Source: Xanthomonas prunicola
Lineage (GTDB): Bacteria > Pseudomonadota > Gammaproteobacteria > Xanthomonadales > Xanthomonadaceae
Direction: 5' to 3'
DNA length: 64,000 bases
NCBI RefSeq assembly: GCF_002846205.1
Contig: NZ_PHKV01000002.1
Span: 558,001 to 622,000, forward strand
Position numbers and translations under genes: made by a program. The notes under the pieces are model-generated. The model worked only from the letters and a program-made list of their open reading frames with translations, ran no database searches and had not been told where the DNA came from. The stretch's first letter is position 1. Every line of letters starts with the position of its first letter. Positions 39,009 to 48,026 of the stretch are shown here, piece after piece.

Positions 39009-39139
39009 CGCAGCGTTGATCGCCAGGCGTTGACGCCGCGCCACCGACGCAGCATCCGTGGACAAGGCGGCGCCGAACACTGCAATGCCGGGCAAGCGCC
39101 ACATCGGCTAAATCGCGTCGTCGCTTCCACCGGCCACGC

Positions 39140-40330
39140 TCACTTCCACTGCTTGCGCGCCACGCTCAGCCCCACCCAACCCAGCGCCGCCGCCGCAAGC
39201 ACCGCGCCACCGATCACCACGCCCATCCAGCCGGCCTGCGCATACGCCGCTGTGCCCAGCGTCGAGCCCACCGCACCACCGATAAAGTAGCAAGTGATGT
39301 AAGCGGAGGTGATGCGATTTCGCGCATGCGGGTTGCGCTGATAGATCACGCTCTGGTTGGCGATATGCACACCCTGCACCGCGATATCCAGCAGCAGCAC
39401 ACCGACGATCAGCAGCACGATCGAGTGCGGCGCAAACGCCAGCATGCCCCACGACAGCAGCAACATCACCAGCCCGCCCCAGCTCACGCGGTCGCCATGG
39501 CCGTGATCGGACCAGTGCCCGGAGCGATTGGCGGCCAGTGCACCGGCCGCACCGATCAGGCCGAACAAGCCGATCACCGCAGTGCTATAGCCATAGTTCG
39601 GCCCGGACAACAGAAACGCCAGTGTGGTCCAGAACATGCTGAAGCCGGCAAAGATCAGCCCCCCCAGTACCGAGCGCGAACGCAGCACCGCGTCGTCGCG
39701 CAGCAGCGTCAGCACCGAGCCCACCAACTGCGGGTACGACAGTTGCGCATTGCCCGGATGGCGCGGCAGCCCGCGCCACAACAACCCGGCGGTGAGCAAT
39801 AGCGCGACCGAGGCAATCCAGTACACCGTGTGCCAACCGCCCACACCGGCCAGCACGCCGGCGGCGGTGCGCGCCAGCAGGATGCCCAGCAGCAATCCGC
39901 TCATCACCGTGCCGATCACCCGACCGCGTTCGTGCGGGGCGGCCAGCGTGGCGGCGAACGGCACCAGGATCTGCGCCGCCACCGAACTGGCGCCGGTCAC
40001 AATCGTGCCGACCAGCAACATCGTAAAACTGTGCGAACCGGCGCTGACCAGCAGGCCAAGCGCGCTGAGCACGAACAGGCCCACGATCAGTCCGCGCCGC
40101 TCCAGCCGGTCGCCCAGTGGCACCAGCAATAGCAATCCCGCCGCGTAAGCCAGCTGTGCCGCCGTGACCACCGCACCGGCGCTGCGCACCTGGATACCGA
40201 ATGCCTGCGCGAGTGTTTCCAGCAGCGGCTGGGCGTAATAGTTGCTCGCCACCGCCAGCCCGGTGGCGGCGGCCATCAGCAGCACCAGGCGGCGTGGCAA
40301 AGGCGGGAGGGAGGTGGGCGCGGTACGCAT
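39140..40330 (-). CDS. MFS transporter
   Basis: 396 residues from ATG 40330 (MRTAPTSLPPLPRRLVLLMA). Twelve membrane helices with an MFS motif in the loop after helix 2 (VPLGDRLERRGLIV, corresponding to GxLaDrxGrr). N-terminal ATGLAVASNYYAQPLLETLA is typical of the drug/sugar exporter branch seen next to LysR regulators. The frame is open far upstream, but that part is antisense to the LysR gene. It is divergent from the LysR regulator with 97 bp between, so control by that regulator is likely; the substrate is unknown. Confidence 0.92.
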   Translation of the reverse strand: MRTAPTSLPPLPRRLVLLMAAATGLAVASNYYAQPLLETLAQAFGIQVRSAGAVVTAAQLAYAAGLLLLVPLGDRLERRGLIVGLFVLSALGLLVSAGSHSFTMLLVGTIVTGASSVAAQILVPFAATLAAPHERGRVIGTVMSGLLLGILLARTAAGVLAGVGGWHTVYWIASVALLLTAGLLWRGLPRHPGNAQLSYPQLVGSVLTLLRDDAVLRSRSVLGGLIFAGFSMFWTTLAFLLSGPNYGYSTAVIGLFGLIGAAGALAANRSGHWSDHGHGDRVSWGGLVMLLLSWGMLAFAPHSIVLLIVGVLLLDIAVQGVHIANQSVIYQRNPHARNRITSAYITCYFIGGAVGSTLGTAAYAQAGWMGVVIGGAVLAAAALGWVGLSVARKQWK

Positions 40331-40389
40331 GGCAACTGCCTGGTCAAGGGATGTGCGCAGTGTGGCCAGCCGGCTGGCATCTTTCCAAT

Positions 40390-40418
40390 GTATTGTTTTC
40401 ACCACAGCCATCGTATTG
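40390..40418. promoter_or_regulatory. Direct repeats in the MFS/LysR divergent promoter
   Basis: GTATTG occurs at 40390-40395 and 40413-40418, 23 bp apart (about two helical turns), and the first overlaps a CAATGTATTG dyad. This is the kind of spacing bound by LysR tetramers. Tentative. Confidence 0.35.
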
Positions 40419-40427
40419 CGAGATTGC

Positions 40428-41330
40428 ATGCTGACCTTGCGCCAACTGGAATTTGCCGTGGCCGTGGCCGAAGAAGGGGGTTTCACCGCGGCCGCACGTC
40501 GCTGCAACACCGTGCAATCGGCACTCAGCCACCAGGTTGCCAAGATTGAAGAGACCTTCGGCGCGCGCCTGTTCGAACGTGGCACCCGCCAGGTGCGGCC
40601 CACTGCCGCTGGCGAGGTGTTCCTGCACAACGCCCGCCAGACCCTGCGCGCGGCCGAGCGCCTGCACGAGGAAATGGCCCAGGCCCTGGGCACCGTGCGC
40701 GGGCGGCTCGCATTGGGGCAGATCTCCTCGCTCACCACCGTGCAGCTGCCGGCATTACTGCATGCGTTCCGCAGCGCACATGCGCGGGTGGACGTGCACC
40801 TGCGCACCGCCATGAGCGAGGCCTTGCTGCACGATCTGGGCGAAGGCCGCCTGGATGTCGCCCTGGTCGGCGTCGGCCCGCAGGTCGCGGTGCCGGCGCA
40901 GCGCCTGCTGCTGCATGAAGAGGCGCTGGCCTTGATCGTCGCCCCCGGCCACCGCTTTGCCGCACGCAAGCGGGTCGCACTGGCCGAGCTGGACGACGAA
41001 CCAATGGCCGGGCTGATTCCCGGTGCCGGCGTCCGCGGCATCATCGATGCCGCCTTTGCGCAGGCCGGCCTGCGGCAGCGCCAGCAATACGAAGTGACCC
41101 ATGCCGATCTGGTGCGCGAATTGGTCGCCGCCGATCTGGGCGTGGGCATCGTTCCGCAGACCATGGCCGGGGCCATGCGCGGGGTGGTCACGGTCGCCTT
41201 GAAGGAGCACTACCGCTTTCTGACCTACGCGGTGTGGCGGCCCGACCCCAGCCCGGCCGCGCGCGCCTTTGTGGCCTTGCTGGGTGCCCAGCTCACGCAA
41301 CCCAAGCGGCCGGCACGTATCACCCGCTGA
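40428..41330 (+). CDS. LysR-family transcriptional regulator
   Basis: 300 residues from ATG 40428 (MLTLRQLEFAVAVAEEGGFT). N-terminal winged HTH with FTAAARRCNTVQSALSHQVA and ARLFERGTRQVRPTAAG, then the two-lobed effector-binding domain (about 90-295). It is divergently transcribed from the MFS transporter at 39140-40330, the usual layout for a LysR regulator controlling its neighbour. The ligand is unknown. The frame is open upstream to 40242, but that start would lie inside the MFS gene. Confidence 0.95.
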   Translation: MLTLRQLEFAVAVAEEGGFTAAARRCNTVQSALSHQVAKIEETFGARLFERGTRQVRPTAAGEVFLHNARQTLRAAERLHEEMAQALGTVRGRLALGQISSLTTVQLPALLHAFRSAHARVDVHLRTAMSEALLHDLGEGRLDVALVGVGPQVAVPAQRLLLHEEALALIVAPGHRFAARKRVALAELDDEPMAGLIPGAGVRGIIDAAFAQAGLRQRQQYEVTHADLVRELVAADLGVGIVPQTMAGAMRGVVTVALKEHYRFLTYAVWRPDPSPAARAFVALLGAQLTQPKRPARITR

Positions 41331-41398
41331 ACGCAGTGGCCATCCACCAGCACGCGGTGGAAGCCTGCTAGGCTGCGCGCGTTCGCAAAGGAAATTGC

Positions 41399-43321
41399 AT
41401 GTCCGGTCACAGTCAGTTCGCCTTGCTCAGGCAGCGCCGCTTCTTGCCGTTCTTCGCCGTCCAGGCGCTGGGCGCGTTCAACGACAATGTCTATCGGCAG
41501 GCCATCATCGGCCTGTTGTTCTATCTCGGTATCGATGCCGCGCAGCGCACGCTGTATACGAACCTGGCGCCGGCATTGTTCATCCTGCCGTACTTCCTGT
41601 TCTCCGCGCTGGCCGGGCAGATCGCCGAGAAGCTGGAAAAGCAGAAGCTCATCGTGATCACCACCACGATGGAGATTGCGATCATGTCGCTGGCTGCGGT
41701 GGGCTTCATCACCGAGAACATGGTGATCCTGCTGATTGCGCTGTTCTGCACCGGCCTGCAGTCCACGCTGTTCGGGCCGGTGAAATATTCGATCCTGCCC
41801 TCGGTGCTGAAGCCGGAAGAACTCACCGGCGGTAACGGCCTGGTCGAGATGGGCACCTCCATCTCGATCCTGTGCGGCATGATCTTCGGCGGGTTGATCT
41901 TCCAGATCGCCGGCAGCCATGGTCCGGAAGCTGCGGCCACTGCGGTGATCGTCATCGCCGTCACCGGCAACCTGGTGGCGCGGCTGGTACCGCGCGTCGA
42001 CGCCGGCGCGCCCGAGCTGAAGATCAACTGGAATCCCATCCCCGAATCGCGCGCCATCATGCGCCTGACCCGGCGCACGCTGGCGGTGCGCAACTCGGTG
42101 TTAGGTGTGTCGTGGTTCTGGTTCATCGGCACCATGCTGACCGCGCAGTTGCCCACCTATGCGCAGCTCAACCTGGGCGGACAGCAGGACCTGTACGTGT
42201 TCGCGCTGGCATTGTTTTCGATCGGCACCGGTGTGGGCTCGCTGCTGTGCGAACGGCTGTCCGGGCGCACCGTGGAAATCGGCCTGGTGCCGCTGGGTGC
42301 GTTCGGCATCAGCGCCTTCCTGCTGGATCTGTATTTCGCCCGTCCTGGTGCCGCGCCGGCGAGCGACCTGTCGATCGGCCAGTTCGTGCAGCAGCCCGGC
42401 AGCGTGCGGTTGATCATCGATCTGGTCGGCATCGGCCTGTTCACCGGCCTGTTCGTGGTGCCGCTGTTCGCCCTGATCCAGAGCCGCACGCCCAAGGCCG
42501 AGCTGTCGCGCGTGATCGCCGGGCTCAACATTCAGAACGCGTTGTTCATCGTGGCCGCCGCCATCATCGGCATCGCGCTGCAGCTGCCGCAGGTGGTGCT
42601 GTTCGGGCAGCGCATTCCGCTGCCGGGGCTGAGCATTCCGCAGGTGTTTCTGGCGCTGGCCATCGCCAATACGCTGGTGGCGCTGTGGATCTTCACCCTG
42701 GTGCCCGAGTTCCTGATGCGCTTCCTCAGCTGGGTGCTGGTGAGCGTGCTGTACCGACTGCGCGCGCGCGACATCGCCGCACACGTGCCCGACGAGGGCG
42801 CAGCCCTGCTGGTGTGCAACCACGTCAGCTACATGGACGCGCTGATTTTGTCGGCGGTGATTCCGCGCCCCGTGCGCTTCGTCATGTACTACAAGATCTT
42901 CCGCATCCCGGTGATGCGCTGGATCTTCCGTACCGCCAAGGCCATCCCGATCGCCGGCGCGCGCGAAGACCCTGCGCTGATGCAGCAAGCCTTCGACCGC
43001 ATCGATGCCGCGCTGGCCGATGGCGAGCTGGTGTGCATCTTCCCCGAGGGTGCGTTGACCAAGGATGGCGAGATCGCGCCATTCAAATCGGGGGTTGAGA
43101 AGATTCTGCAGCGCCGCAGCGTGCCGGTGATTCCGATGGCGCTGCGCGGCATGTGGTCGAGCATGTGGAGCCGGCGCGACACGCGCCTGGGCCGCATGCG
43201 GGTGCCGCGGCGGATGCGCGCGCAGATCGAAGTGGTGGCAGGTGCAGCGATTGCCGGCGATCAAGCCAGCGCCGAGCTCTTGGAACGCCAGGTGCGCGCA
43301 CTGCGTCAGGATCAGCCCTGA
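41399..43321 (+). CDS. Fused MFS (LplT-like) lysophospholipid flippase and PlsC acyltransferase
   Basis: 640 residues, with an AAGGA SD before ATG 41399. Residues about 1-405 form twelve MFS helices (FFAVQALGAFNDNVYRQAI, as in LplT and Aas-type fusions). Residues about 430-640 form an acyltransferase with NHVSYMDA (HX4D) and FPEGALTKDG. In many proteobacteria these parts are joined to an acyl-ACP synthetase (Aas); that third domain is absent. The likely role is uptake of lysophospholipid across the inner membrane and re-acylation. It stands downstream of the LysR gene, same strand, 68 bp away, probably unrelated to it. Confidence 0.9.
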   Translation: MSGHSQFALLRQRRFLPFFAVQALGAFNDNVYRQAIIGLLFYLGIDAAQRTLYTNLAPALFILPYFLFSALAGQIAEKLEKQKLIVITTTMEIAIMSLAAVGFITENMVILLIALFCTGLQSTLFGPVKYSILPSVLKPEELTGGNGLVEMGTSISILCGMIFGGLIFQIAGSHGPEAAATAVIVIAVTGNLVARLVPRVDAGAPELKINWNPIPESRAIMRLTRRTLAVRNSVLGVSWFWFIGTMLTAQLPTYAQLNLGGQQDLYVFALALFSIGTGVGSLLCERLSGRTVEIGLVPLGAFGISAFLLDLYFARPGAAPASDLSIGQFVQQPGSVRLIIDLVGIGLFTGLFVVPLFALIQSRTPKAELSRVIAGLNIQNALFIVAAAIIGIALQLPQVVLFGQRIPLPGLSIPQVFLALAIANTLVALWIFTLVPEFLMRFLSWVLVSVLYRLRARDIAAHVPDEGAALLVCNHVSYMDALILSAVIPRPVRFVMYYKIFRIPVMRWIFRTAKAIPIAGAREDPALMQQAFDRIDAALADGELVCIFPEGALTKDGEIAPFKSGVEKILQRRSVPVIPMALRGMWSSMWSRRDTRLGRMRVPRRMRAQIEVVAGAAIAGDQASAELLERQVRALRQDQP

Positions 43322-43626
43322 GCCCGGCAGGTGCGGGCTTTGCGTCCGTCACGCACCGCGAGTAGCCTGTGCGCCATTGCACGCTTTGCCGCCGCGCCCG
43401 CCAAACGGACGCGGCCGGTCGTACCGGGGGATGTCGTCGTGCTCAATCTGGTGTCTGAGGCATCTGCTGCAACCGGCAGCCGGCGCGCCTGTCGGCAGTG
43501 CGCGGTTGCAGCGCTGTACCGCCCTGCAGGCACGTCGCACGCTGCCGTCCGTCGCGCTGCGGCCACCATCTCCCTCCCCTCGCACCCGATCCGTTTGTTG
43601 TCGTTTACCACCCAAGGAGCTTCACC
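43322..43626. other. Spacer upstream of the dispanin-like gene
   Basis: About 300 bases. No gene or hairpin that I trust. An AAGGAG at 43613-43618 serves the next gene. Confidence 0.5.
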
Positions 43627-43971
43627 ATGAGTGCCATGCCACCGCCGATCCAACCCTCGTCCAGCGCCGCGCCCGGCCCGGTGCCGAATCACCTGATCTG
43701 GGCGATCGTTTCCACCGTGCTCGGCTTTTGCCTGTGCTGCCCGGCCCTGATCTCCGGCATCGTGGCGATCGTGTTTTCCAGCAAGGTCAACGGCCTGCTC
43801 AACCAGGGCGACATCGATGGCGCACGTCGCGCCTCCAACACCGCCAAGACCTGGTGCATCGTCACCAGCGTGCTGGCTGCCATCGGCCTGCTGATCAACA
43901 TCGGCATGGTGGCCACCGGCGGCATGCAGGGCTACATGGATTACATGCAGCAGTTGCAGCACATGCAGTAA
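43627..43971 (+). CDS. CD225/dispanin-family small membrane protein
   Basis: 114 residues from ATG 43627, with AAGGAG 8 bases upstream. After a Pro/Ser-rich start, PNHLIWAIVSTVLGFCLCCPALISGIVAIVFSS forms the first hydrophobic segment with the CCP motif of the dispanin family. GDIDGARRASNTAKTWCIV and a second helix follow. Eukaryotic members include interferon-induced IFITM proteins; bacterial members have unknown functions. The stop overlaps the next gene's start (TAATG), so the two are translationally coupled. Confidence 0.92.
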   Translation: MSAMPPPIQPSSSAAPGPVPNHLIWAIVSTVLGFCLCCPALISGIVAIVFSSKVNGLLNQGDIDGARRASNTAKTWCIVTSVLAAIGLLINIGMVATGGMQGYMDYMQQLQHMQ

Positions 43972-44381
43972 TGGAACTGCGTCCACGCCATTGGCTTGGA
44001 CTGGGGGCGGCCACCAGCGTGGCCGCCTTTGGCGTGTCGTTGCTGTATCGCTTCGATCCGAATGCGAGCAATAGCCCGTTTCCGCCCTGCATCTTTCGTG
44101 CTGTCACTGGCTGCTACTGCCCCGGCTGCGGCATGACCCGCGCGCTGCATGCGCTGGTGCATTTCGACCTGCCCGGCGCCTTCGCCATGAATCCGGCCGC
44201 CGTGCTTGGCCTGTTTGCCCTGCCCGGCCTGATCGCGTGGAAAGCCGGCTGGCGCGCGCGCTGGTTTGCCCCGGTCGTCGCAGTGATGTCCGAACCAAAA
44301 TTCTGGTTGTGGGCGCTGCCCACATATTGGGTCGCAAGGAACCTGCCGTGGTACCCGTTTACGCTGCTGGCGCCGGGTTAG
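43971..44381 (+). CDS. DUF2752 membrane protein
   Basis: 136 residues from ATG 43971, overlapping the dispanin gene's stop by one base. DUF2752 signature is seen in CIFRAVTGCYCPGCGMTRALHAL (the CPGCGMTR core), with three to four membrane helices. Function unknown. DUF2752 and CD225 genes are often adjacent in bacteria, and this tight coupling supports a joint role in the membrane. Confidence 0.92.
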   Translation: MELRPRHWLGLGAATSVAAFGVSLLYRFDPNASNSPFPPCIFRAVTGCYCPGCGMTRALHALVHFDLPGAFAMNPAAVLGLFALPGLIAWKAGWRARWFAPVVAVMSEPKFWLWALPTYWVARNLPWYPFTLLAPG

Positions 44382-44399
44382 ACCGCAAGCATCAACGCT

Positions 44400-44600
44400 G
44401 TGAACTTGGGACAAGCATCCCAGCGCGCGACTGAGCTCTTAACCGGGAAGGCAGTTAAGACTGTTCGACATCACCGACCAAGCGAAGTCGTCATCCAGTT
44501 CGAAGATGGCAGCCGGCTTGTCGTCGACGTCAATGGCGATGCGTTTGAGCTTTCCATCACCGGTTGCACGGGTGATTCACTGCTTGTCATCGACGCGGTG
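44400..44600 (+). pseudogene. Small conserved-looking ORF that lacks its own stop codon
   Basis: From GTG 44400, about 60 residues look real (RATELLTGKAVKTVRHHR, SEVVIQFEDGSRLVVDVNGD). The frame then runs without a stop to 46439, antisense to ampE and nudC, which is clearly not coding there. Either the last codons or a frameshift have removed the original stop near 44580, or the gene is dead. The annotated end here is only where the credible part stops. Family unknown. Confidence 0.4.
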
Positions 44601-45494
44601 TTATCGCACCCATCCGGCAATCACCAACAACGCCAGCACCACCAACCACAGCAGCAGCACGCGCCAGACCAGGCTCATCGCATCGCGCACTTCCGGCAGG
44701 CGGCGCCAGACCGGCACCAGGCCCGAATCGGTGTAGTCGTGCGCTTCTTCGCGCAGCTCTGCGCTGACGCTGGCACGTGCAACGGCGCCGAGAAAATGCG
44801 GTTCCAGCGACCAACGGTTGCCATCGGCTTCGCGCCAGGCACGGAACACGGTGTCGAAGTTACCCACCAGTGCCATCGACACCGTCATCAACTGCGCCAC
44901 CGGCCATTCCAGCACCGCCAGCAACCAACGCGCGCCGGCCAGATTGCGTGGCGGCAGCAGGACCGCCAGCGGGCTTTCCACCGCCAATGCAGTGAGCCGG
45001 TACAACACCGCGCCGAACGGCCCCAGCAGCAGAAACCACCACAGCACCGCAAACCAGCGCCGCAGGCCATTGACCACCACCGCTTCCACCAGCGACGGCG
45101 CGTCTTCATGCACGCTGCCGCCTGCAGCCTGCAGGTGCGAAATCGCGTCGCGCCGCGTGTGCGGCTCGTCGGCGTCGATCACCGCTTCCACATCGCGATC
45201 CAGATCGCGCGGGCCCCAGGTCCAGGCCAGCACGGCCACGCCGAACAGCAAATCCAGAAAGCCATGCCAGACATCGTCCAGCAGCCACTGCACCAGCAGC
45301 ACCAGCAGCAACGCCGGCAGCACTGCCAGCAGCATGCCATAGCGGCCCTGCCACGCACCGCGCCCGGCCGCGTCACTGTCCAGCCGGCGCAACCATTGGC
45401 CGAACCAGGCGAAATTGCGCAGTCTGGCCGCCTGCGCCGGCACCAGATGGCCCAGCGTGAGTGCGACGACAACGGCTACCAGGGTGGTGAACAT
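44601..45494 (-). CDS. ampE: AmpE-like membrane protein (CobD/CbiB superfamily)
   Basis: 297 residues with four to five membrane helices. GMLLAVLPALLLVLLVQWLL, VLAWTWGPRDLDRDVEAVI and the C-terminal SLVWRVLLLWLVVLALLVI are typical of AmpE, a membrane sensor/modulator linked in enterobacteria to AmpD and beta-lactamase induction. No ampD is adjacent here. It lies 72 bp downstream of nudC on the same strand. The name is by family; the role in Xanthomonas is unproven. Confidence 0.82.
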   Translation of the reverse strand: MFTTLVAVVVALTLGHLVPAQAARLRNFAWFGQWLRRLDSDAAGRGAWQGRYGMLLAVLPALLLVLLVQWLLDDVWHGFLDLLFGVAVLAWTWGPRDLDRDVEAVIDADEPHTRRDAISHLQAAGGSVHEDAPSLVEAVVVNGLRRWFAVLWWFLLLGPFGAVLYRLTALAVESPLAVLLPPRNLAGARWLLAVLEWPVAQLMTVSMALVGNFDTVFRAWREADGNRWSLEPHFLGAVARASVSAELREEAHDYTDSGLVPVWRRLPEVRDAMSLVWRVLLLWLVVLALLVIAGWVR

Positions 45495-45566
45495 GGGTGG
45501 GCCTCCTCAGCCGAGTCTAGCCGAGCGGACGCAAGCGCCGCTGCAATGCCCCGGCGCTGGCCAGGC

Positions 45567-46457
45567 TCAACCATGCGTACGGTGCCAGTGCTCGATCAAC
45601 GCACGCGCAATCGAGATGCGCGGCGGCAACCCGATGTCACCCTCGCCGGCCAACGCGGCACCGACCTGCGCATGGCTGACCCAGCGCGCGTCTTCCAGCT
45701 CGCCGGTGACCTGCGGCACCTCGGTCTGCGCGGCACGCGCAGTGAAGCCCAGCATCAGCGCGCCCGGGAACGGCCACGGCTGGGCGCCCAGGTAGCGGCA
45801 GTCCTGCACATGCACGCGGGTTTCTTCGAACACTTCTCGCGCCACGGTCTGCTCCAGCGACTCGCCCGGTTCGACAAACCCGGCAATCACCGAATAACGG
45901 CCCGGCGCCCAACTGGCCTGGCGACCGAGCAGCAAGCGCGTGCCATCGCTCACCGCCACGATAATGGCCGGATCCACGCGCGGGTAATGCTCGGTCTGGC
46001 ACTGCGTGCAGTGCGCGATGAAGCCGGCGCGCCGGAACGCGATCGCCCCGCCGCAGACGCCGCAAAAGCGCGTGCGCGATTGCCAGTGCAGCATCGCCCG
46101 TGCATAGGCAAAGGCGGTGGCAATGTCGGCTGGCCAGTCGGCCGCCGCCTGGCGCAGATCGATCCGCTGCGGCGCCTGCACCGCGACAATGTCGGCCGGC
46201 ACACAAAACCAGCCCACCGCATCGCGCAGGCCCAGGAAGATCGCCGCCTCCGGCCCGTCGGCCAGTGCCGCGCCATCCAGCAACAGCGGCTGGCCCTCGG
46301 CGTCGGCGAGCGCCGCGCCCTTGGCATCGAGCAACAGCACACGGCCCTGCGGCCACAGACGCGCCAGGGCGTCGGGATCGTCACGCAGCACATCGCCGCG
46401 ATCGAGCGGCGCGTGGGTGAAGGCAAAACCGGAAGTTGAAAAAAGAGACGCTGACAT
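45567..46457 (-). CDS. nudC: NAD(+) diphosphatase / RNA deNADding enzyme NudC
   Basis: 296 residues from ATG 46457 (MSASLFSTSGFAFTHAPLDR). An N-terminal domain (1-125) precedes a zinc ribbon (FCGVCGG and HCTQC). The Nudix domain has the box GFVEPGESLEQTVAREVFEE, and AQPWPFPGALMLGF is the NAD-selective motif (usually SQPWPFPxS; the first Ser is Ala here). It cleaves NADH/NAD and removes NAD caps from RNA. It precedes the ampE-like gene by 72 bp. Confidence 0.95.
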   Translation of the reverse strand: MSASLFSTSGFAFTHAPLDRGDVLRDDPDALARLWPQGRVLLLDAKGAALADAEGQPLLLDGAALADGPEAAIFLGLRDAVGWFCVPADIVAVQAPQRIDLRQAAADWPADIATAFAYARAMLHWQSRTRFCGVCGGAIAFRRAGFIAHCTQCQTEHYPRVDPAIIVAVSDGTRLLLGRQASWAPGRYSVIAGFVEPGESLEQTVAREVFEETRVHVQDCRYLGAQPWPFPGALMLGFTARAAQTEVPQVTGELEDARWVSHAQVGAALAGEGDIGLPPRISIARALIEHWHRTHG

Positions 46458-46694
46458 CGGCGCAAGCCTGCCGATTATCGGCAGCGCCTGCAACCATCGT
46501 ACGCACTCTACCGAGCGCGCTTGCGGTGCGTGTTCAGACGCGGGCGCCGCCCGCGCTGGCCACCGGCTTGGAACAGGGTTCACGCAAGGTCGCGCGGCCC
46601 CCATCACGGACCGCGCGCAGGTGCGGCCATGTCAGCACGCGCACGTTAGCCAGTAGTCATGGCAGTGCACTGCACCAGTTGCAGCGAAGAACCA

Positions 46695-46729
46695 TGCAGG
46701 TGCGGGCTCGGGATACGCCCGCACCTGCA
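46695..46729 (-). terminator. Hairpin after lipA
   Basis: A perfect 13-bp stem (TGCAGGTGCGGGC, 46695-46707, with its complement 46717-46729), 9-nt loop, 35 bases beyond the lipA stop. No T-tract on the minus strand, so strength is uncertain. Confidence 0.6.
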
Positions 46730-46763
46730 AACCCTTCGGCGGGGTCAAGCAAGGACCGCTGTA

Positions 46764-48026
46764 TCAGCGCTGCTTGTCCAACAGCTGATGCCGCACCGCT
46801 ACGATGCACGGTTCGTTCGTCAATAGATGGGCGAAGGCCGAGTTGTCGCTGGAGTTGCCGGTGCCGATATCCACCAACGCCACCTGGTTGCTGCCACGCC
46901 GCTTGAAGCTGGCGATGGCGGTCTGCGCGTTCTTGAGCGGAATGGTGGCATCGTTGGACGAACCGCACAGCAAGGTCGGCGTTTGCGGCGCCCACGCCAG
47001 CACATCGTTGCGTGCCAGATCCTGGCGGAACGGGTTGGCGGGGTTGCTGGCAAAGTCGCGGTAGAAGCCAGGCTGGAAATACGCTTTGAGTTGATCGATG
47101 CCTGGCAAGGTGTCGCCGAGAAACAGATCGGTCAGGCTTTGCTTGCCCGGGAACAAGGGCTCCACTTTGGCAGCCCACGGCTCCTGAAACACCTGTCCGG
47201 GTTCCAGATAGATGTTCTTGTAGGTGTGCTGCATCGCGACGATGGCATAGCTGCCCAGAATGATGCCGAAGCTGCTTTCGCCCACCGCGTTGCTGCCGCT
47301 CCAGCTGTCCAAAAATGTCTGCTGCAGCGCATAAGGCCCGGAGATCGGGGCGCTGGCCACCAGATGGAATTCCTTGGACAGATGCGCCTCTATCTCACGC
47401 TGGGTGGCCATCGCAGTGTGGCCGCCCTGCGAATAACCCGACAGCATGACCTTGCCCGAAAGCGGCGTGTTCAAACGCTGCAATACAGTGCGCGCCGCGC
47501 GCATCGCATCGATGGTCGCACTCGCCTCGGACGCACTGTGCAGGTACGGGTGAAACCCGTAATTGGATTTACCGAGCCCCAGATAATCGCTGCTGACGAC
47601 GACATATCCCTGGCTGGCAAGCCGCGTGACCAGCGGGTCGTTGCCCTTGGCATCGCGGATGTCCTTGGCCTGCTCCTCAGCGCGAACCGTTTCGGTCGGA
47701 CGCCCCCAGCCGAGCAACGGATATGGGCCGTTACAACGCTCGCCACCCGGGATCAGCAACACGCCAGATGCGGTGGCCGGTTCGCCCTCGACACCGATGG
47801 TTGCATAGGTGAATTCGGCAACGCGGACGTTGCATTTGGGCTGCTCGGGCTGCGAGCCAGAGGCAAGCATTGCGCCGATCGCATCACGGGTATAGCTGGT
47901 CAGGACATTGCTGGTGAGCACGGTGCCGCGTGCGGGCGCAGCCTGCGCGCTGGGTGCGAGCACTATACTGGCGATGCCCAACATGGCCGCCAGGCCAAAC
48001 GCCGATCGGGAGTTGATCTGCAACAT
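46764..48026 (-). CDS. lipA: Secreted lipase/esterase LipA (alpha/beta hydrolase)
   Basis: 420 residues from ATG 48026. A signal peptide (1-29, cleavage after SAQA) directs export, presumably followed by the Xps type II system as for the Xanthomonas LipA/LesA virulence esterase that this resembles in sequence and genomic position. The nucleophile elbow GYSQGG contains Ser199; likely acid and base residues lie in SSNDATIPL and in the C-terminal region. It acts on plant cell wall esters or lipids. Upstream 890 bases have no gene, so it is monocistronic with its own promoter. Confidence 0.88.
   Translation of the reverse strand: MLQINSRSAFGLAAMLGIASIVLAPSAQAAPARGTVLTSNVLTSYTRDAIGAMLASGSQPEQPKCNVRVAEFTYATIGVEGEPATASGVLLIPGGERCNGPYPLLGWGRPTETVRAEEQAKDIRDAKGNDPLVTRLASQGYVVVSSDYLGLGKSNYGFHPYLHSASEASATIDAMRAARTVLQRLNTPLSGKVMLSGYSQGGHTAMATQREIEAHLSKEFHLVASAPISGPYALQQTFLDSWSGSNAVGESSFGIILGSYAIVAMQHTYKNIYLEPGQVFQEPWAAKVEPLFPGKQSLTDLFLGDTLPGIDQLKAYFQPGFYRDFASNPANPFRQDLARNDVLAWAPQTPTLLCGSSNDATIPLKNAQTAIASFKRRGSNQVALVDIGTGNSSDNSAFAHLLTNEPCIVAVRHQLLDKQR

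Noticed and set aside
39140..41191. 683-residue minus-strand frame suggesting an MFS fusion
   Set aside because: The part above 40330 is antisense to the LysR gene; the MFS protein starts at 40330.
44600..46439. Plus-strand frame continuing from 44400
   Set aside because: Antisense to ampE and nudC, which have clear family motifs; Gln/Arg/His-rich composition is typical of shadow translation.
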